Made by a program: the position numbers and the translations under genes. From Veillonella sp. (GTDB taxonomy: Bacteria; Bacillota; Negativicutes; Veillonellales; Veillonellaceae), in the NCBI GenBank assembly GCA_022737715.1, contig JAIITD010000096.1, forward strand, positions 1 through 6,666: DNA of 6,666 nucleotides, read 5' to 3'. This document shows positions 5,771-6,666 of the stretch, in pieces (positions within the stretch are counted from its first letter, which is position 1; each line of letters begins with the position of its first letter). Below the pieces are notes generated by a model that searched no databases, was not told where the DNA came from, and was given only the letters and a program-made list of their open reading frames with translations.

Positions 5771-5806
5771 AAAAAATCCCTACCGACGTTCTATCGGTAG
5801 GGATTT
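5771..5806 (-). terminator. Intrinsic terminator of the yjdM gene
   Basis: AAATCCCTACCGA (5774-5786) and TCGGTAGGGATTT (5794-5806) form a perfect 13-bp stem with a 7-nt loop. On the minus strand the arm runs into six U (5776-5771). It starts about 6 nt after the yjdM stop. In the plus direction only three U follow. Confidence 0.9.
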
Positions 5807-5811
5807 CATGA

Positions 5812-6156
5812 TTAGATTTTCTTAACCATTTCAGATTTTAACGCCATCGCGCCAAAGCCATCAATTTTGCAATCGATATCGTGGCCATCGCTCGCATCAG
5901 AAATGAGGCGAATGTTTTTAACACGCGTACCTTGTTTCAATACGCCAGCGCCTTTTACTTTGAGGTCCTTTACAACAACAACGGTATCGCCATCAGCTAA
6001 TTCGTTACCATTAGCATCGCGGATAATACCGGCTTCTGCTGCAGCCGCAGCATCGGCAGCTGTCCATTCATGTCCGCACATAGGGCAGATGTACATATGA
6101 CCATCTTCGTATGTGTATTCGTCGCCACATTTAGGGCAGTTAGGTAAATTTGCCAT
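5812..6156 (-). CDS. yjdM: YjdM (PhnA-type) zinc-ribbon protein
   Basis: A 114-residue protein close to E. coli YjdM over its full length. The N-terminal zinc ribbon has C7, C10 (NCPKCGDEYTYED) and C24, C27 (YICPMCGHEW). An Ala-rich spacer (33-41) is followed by the C-terminal small beta domain with DANGNELADGDTVVVVKDLK (47-66), VLKQGTRVKNIRL and IDCKIDGFG. The family was once called PhnA because of a mapping near phosphonate genes, but E. coli YjdM is not the phosphonoacetate hydrolase and its role is unknown. The phosphonate label should therefore not be used as a function. The ATG (6154-6156) follows AGGAG (6163-6167) at 6 nt. It is monocistronic, with its own promoter and terminator. Confidence 0.93.
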   Translation of the reverse strand: MANLPNCPKCGDEYTYEDGHMYICPMCGHEWTAADAAAAAEAGIIRDANGNELADGDTVVVVKDLKVKGAGVLKQGTRVKNIRLISDASDGHDIDCKIDGFGAMALKSEMVKKI

Positions 6157-6189
6157 TTAGATCTCCTTTTCTCACTACATAATGAAAGT

Positions 6190-6198
6190 ATTATACCA
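6190..6198 (-). promoter_or_regulatory. Extended -10 promoter of yjdM
   Basis: The minus strand reads TGGTATAAT (TATAAT at 6190-6195) with the TGn extension. The sequence at -35 (AGAACT at 17 nt) is poor. The leader would be about 27 nt. Confidence 0.55.
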
Positions 6199-6218
6199 TA
6201 CCTTAGAAATCGAGTTCT

Positions 6219-6259
6219 ATATTGATATGATGACCATTGACTCCATATTGATACAATGG
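6219..6259. repeat. Overlapping direct and inverted repeats between merR and yjdM
   Basis: ATATTGATA occurs at 6219-6227 and again at 6245-6253. CCATTG (6234-6239) and CAATGG (6254-6259) form an inverted pair that overlaps them. The cluster sits upstream of the yjdM promoter and downstream of merR. No U-tract follows on the minus strand, so it is not a standard terminator for merR; it may be an operator for yjdM or nothing. Confidence 0.3.
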
Positions 6260-6283
6260 CTATTAAATATCTAAAATAAAAAA

Positions 6284-6646
6284 CTACTCAATCTCATTTT
6301 TCTTTATTAAAGTTTCATACAACTTCAACTTATCTTCTAGATTATTCTTATACCCTTCCAATCGTTTGATTTCAGCCTCAATAAATCGATAGTGTTCTTG
6401 CAACAGCGTCATTCTTTCACGGACCGTATGAAATCCGGCATACCTTAAATCCGCATATTGCTTGATATTCGCAAGCGGCATTCCCATGTCTTTCAAGCGT
6501 TTAATAAACTGCACAAAGCCCACGTCCTCCGCATGGTAATTGCGAATGCCGTTCTGTCGCTCGATGTGAAGGAACCCCTGATCCTCGTAATATCGCAATG
6601 TAGAAATGGACAATCCTACCAATTTTGAAAATTCACCGATTTTCAT
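6284..6646 (-). CDS. MerR-family transcriptional regulator, cysteine-free
   Basis: A 120-residue DNA-binding protein. The winged helix-turn-helix spans about 1-70 (MKIGEFSKLVGLSISTLRYYEDQGFL, then RNYHAEDV and FIKRLKDMGMPLANIKQY). The motif YAGFHTVRERMTLL (69-82) leads into a long dimerisation coiled coil (about 78-115). It resembles the YyaN/AdhR-like group that often sits next to oxidoreductase genes. There is no cysteine, so metal-thiolate or thiol-oxidation sensing as in MerR, CueR or NmlR is unlikely; there is also no large ligand-binding domain. The ATG (6644-6646) follows AAGGTGG (6654-6660) at 7 nt, a modest ribosome site. Its promoter lies beyond the right edge, probably overlapping a divergent operator. 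No clear terminator follows the stop, so some readthrough into yjdM is possible. Confidence 0.88.
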   Translation of the reverse strand: MKIGEFSKLVGLSISTLRYYEDQGFLHIERQNGIRNYHAEDVGFVQFIKRLKDMGMPLANIKQYADLRYAGFHTVRERMTLLQEHYRFIEAEIKRLEGYKNNLEDKLKLYETLIKKNEIE

Positions 6647-6658
6647 ACTTTCACCACC

Positions 6659-6666
6659 TTGACCTC
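6659..6666 (+). promoter_or_regulatory. Probable start of a MerR-type operator/promoter (cut by window edge)
   Basis: TTGACCTC on the plus strand directly in front of the merR gene resembles the left half of SoxR/YyaN-type operators, in which a -35 (TTGAC) merges with CCTCAAG-like dyad arms. It would drive a plus-strand gene beyond 6666. Only the half-site is visible, so this is a prediction. Confidence 0.4.

Noticed and set aside
5868..5882. GATATCGT in yjdM as a third copy of the AACGATATCG motif
   Set aside because: It lies inside conserved yjdM coding sequence and matches only the short core.
5867..6100. Ala-codon-rich stretches (GCN runs in yjdM and the PgpA-like gene) as a tandem repeat
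   Set aside because: They encode Ala-rich protein segments with mixed codons and show no regular DNA repeat unit.
5812..6156. Annotation of YjdM as a phosphonoacetate hydrolase (PhnA)
   Set aside because: The name is historical; this zinc-ribbon family is distinct from the true hydrolase and no phosphonate genes are nearby.

Overview
The window reads as an ordinary chromosomal stretch of a low-to-moderate GC anaerobe, most likely a Negativicutes bacterium and probably Veillonella or a close relative. This rests on remembered family resemblance (a DUF1858-DUF438-hemerythrin-PAS protein, a YutG-type PgpA-like protein, a small clostridial-type nicotinamidase, a Fer4_20 glutamate-synthase-type subunit) and on strong AGGAGG-like ribosome binding sites. 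No search was run, so the genus is an inference. No phage, insertion sequence, CRISPR, tRNA or rRNA signal was seen.

Layout. At the left edge is the N-terminal part of a GltD-type Fe-S/flavin subunit on the minus strand. A divergent region (321-613) separates it from the only plus-strand gene, a MalY/PatB-type PLP C-S lyase (614-1807). That gene meets the minus-strand genes at a strong hairpin that can end transcription from both sides (1828-1867). Then, all on the minus strand: a 518-residue DUF1858/DUF438/hemerythrin-like/PAS protein (1894-3450); a Mn-type or cambialistic superoxide dismutase with its own terminator and a long, structured upstream region (3653-4282, control region to about 4492); a tightly coupled pair of a PgpA/YutG-like protein and a nicotinamidase (5712-4651); a YjdM zinc-ribbon protein (5812-6156); and a cysteine-free MerR-family regulator (6284-6646). 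The last bases of the window look like the start of a MerR-type operator/promoter for a divergent gene outside the window.

How the genes may work together. Most transcription units are single genes bounded by hairpin terminators, so this is not one large operon. A loose theme is redox and oxygen handling: the SOD, a putative di-iron/PAS protein, NAD salvage by the nicotinamidase, and a GltD-type NADPH flavoprotein. The most information-rich non-coding part is the SOD control region. It has a near-consensus promoter (TTGACG, 17-nt spacer, TACAAT), an abutting dyad that resembles a Fur-type box, and a predicted leader of about 175 nt with several hairpins. I found no convincing evidence for a wholly new multi-gene system; the most interesting points are regulatory sites and the multidomain DUF438 protein.
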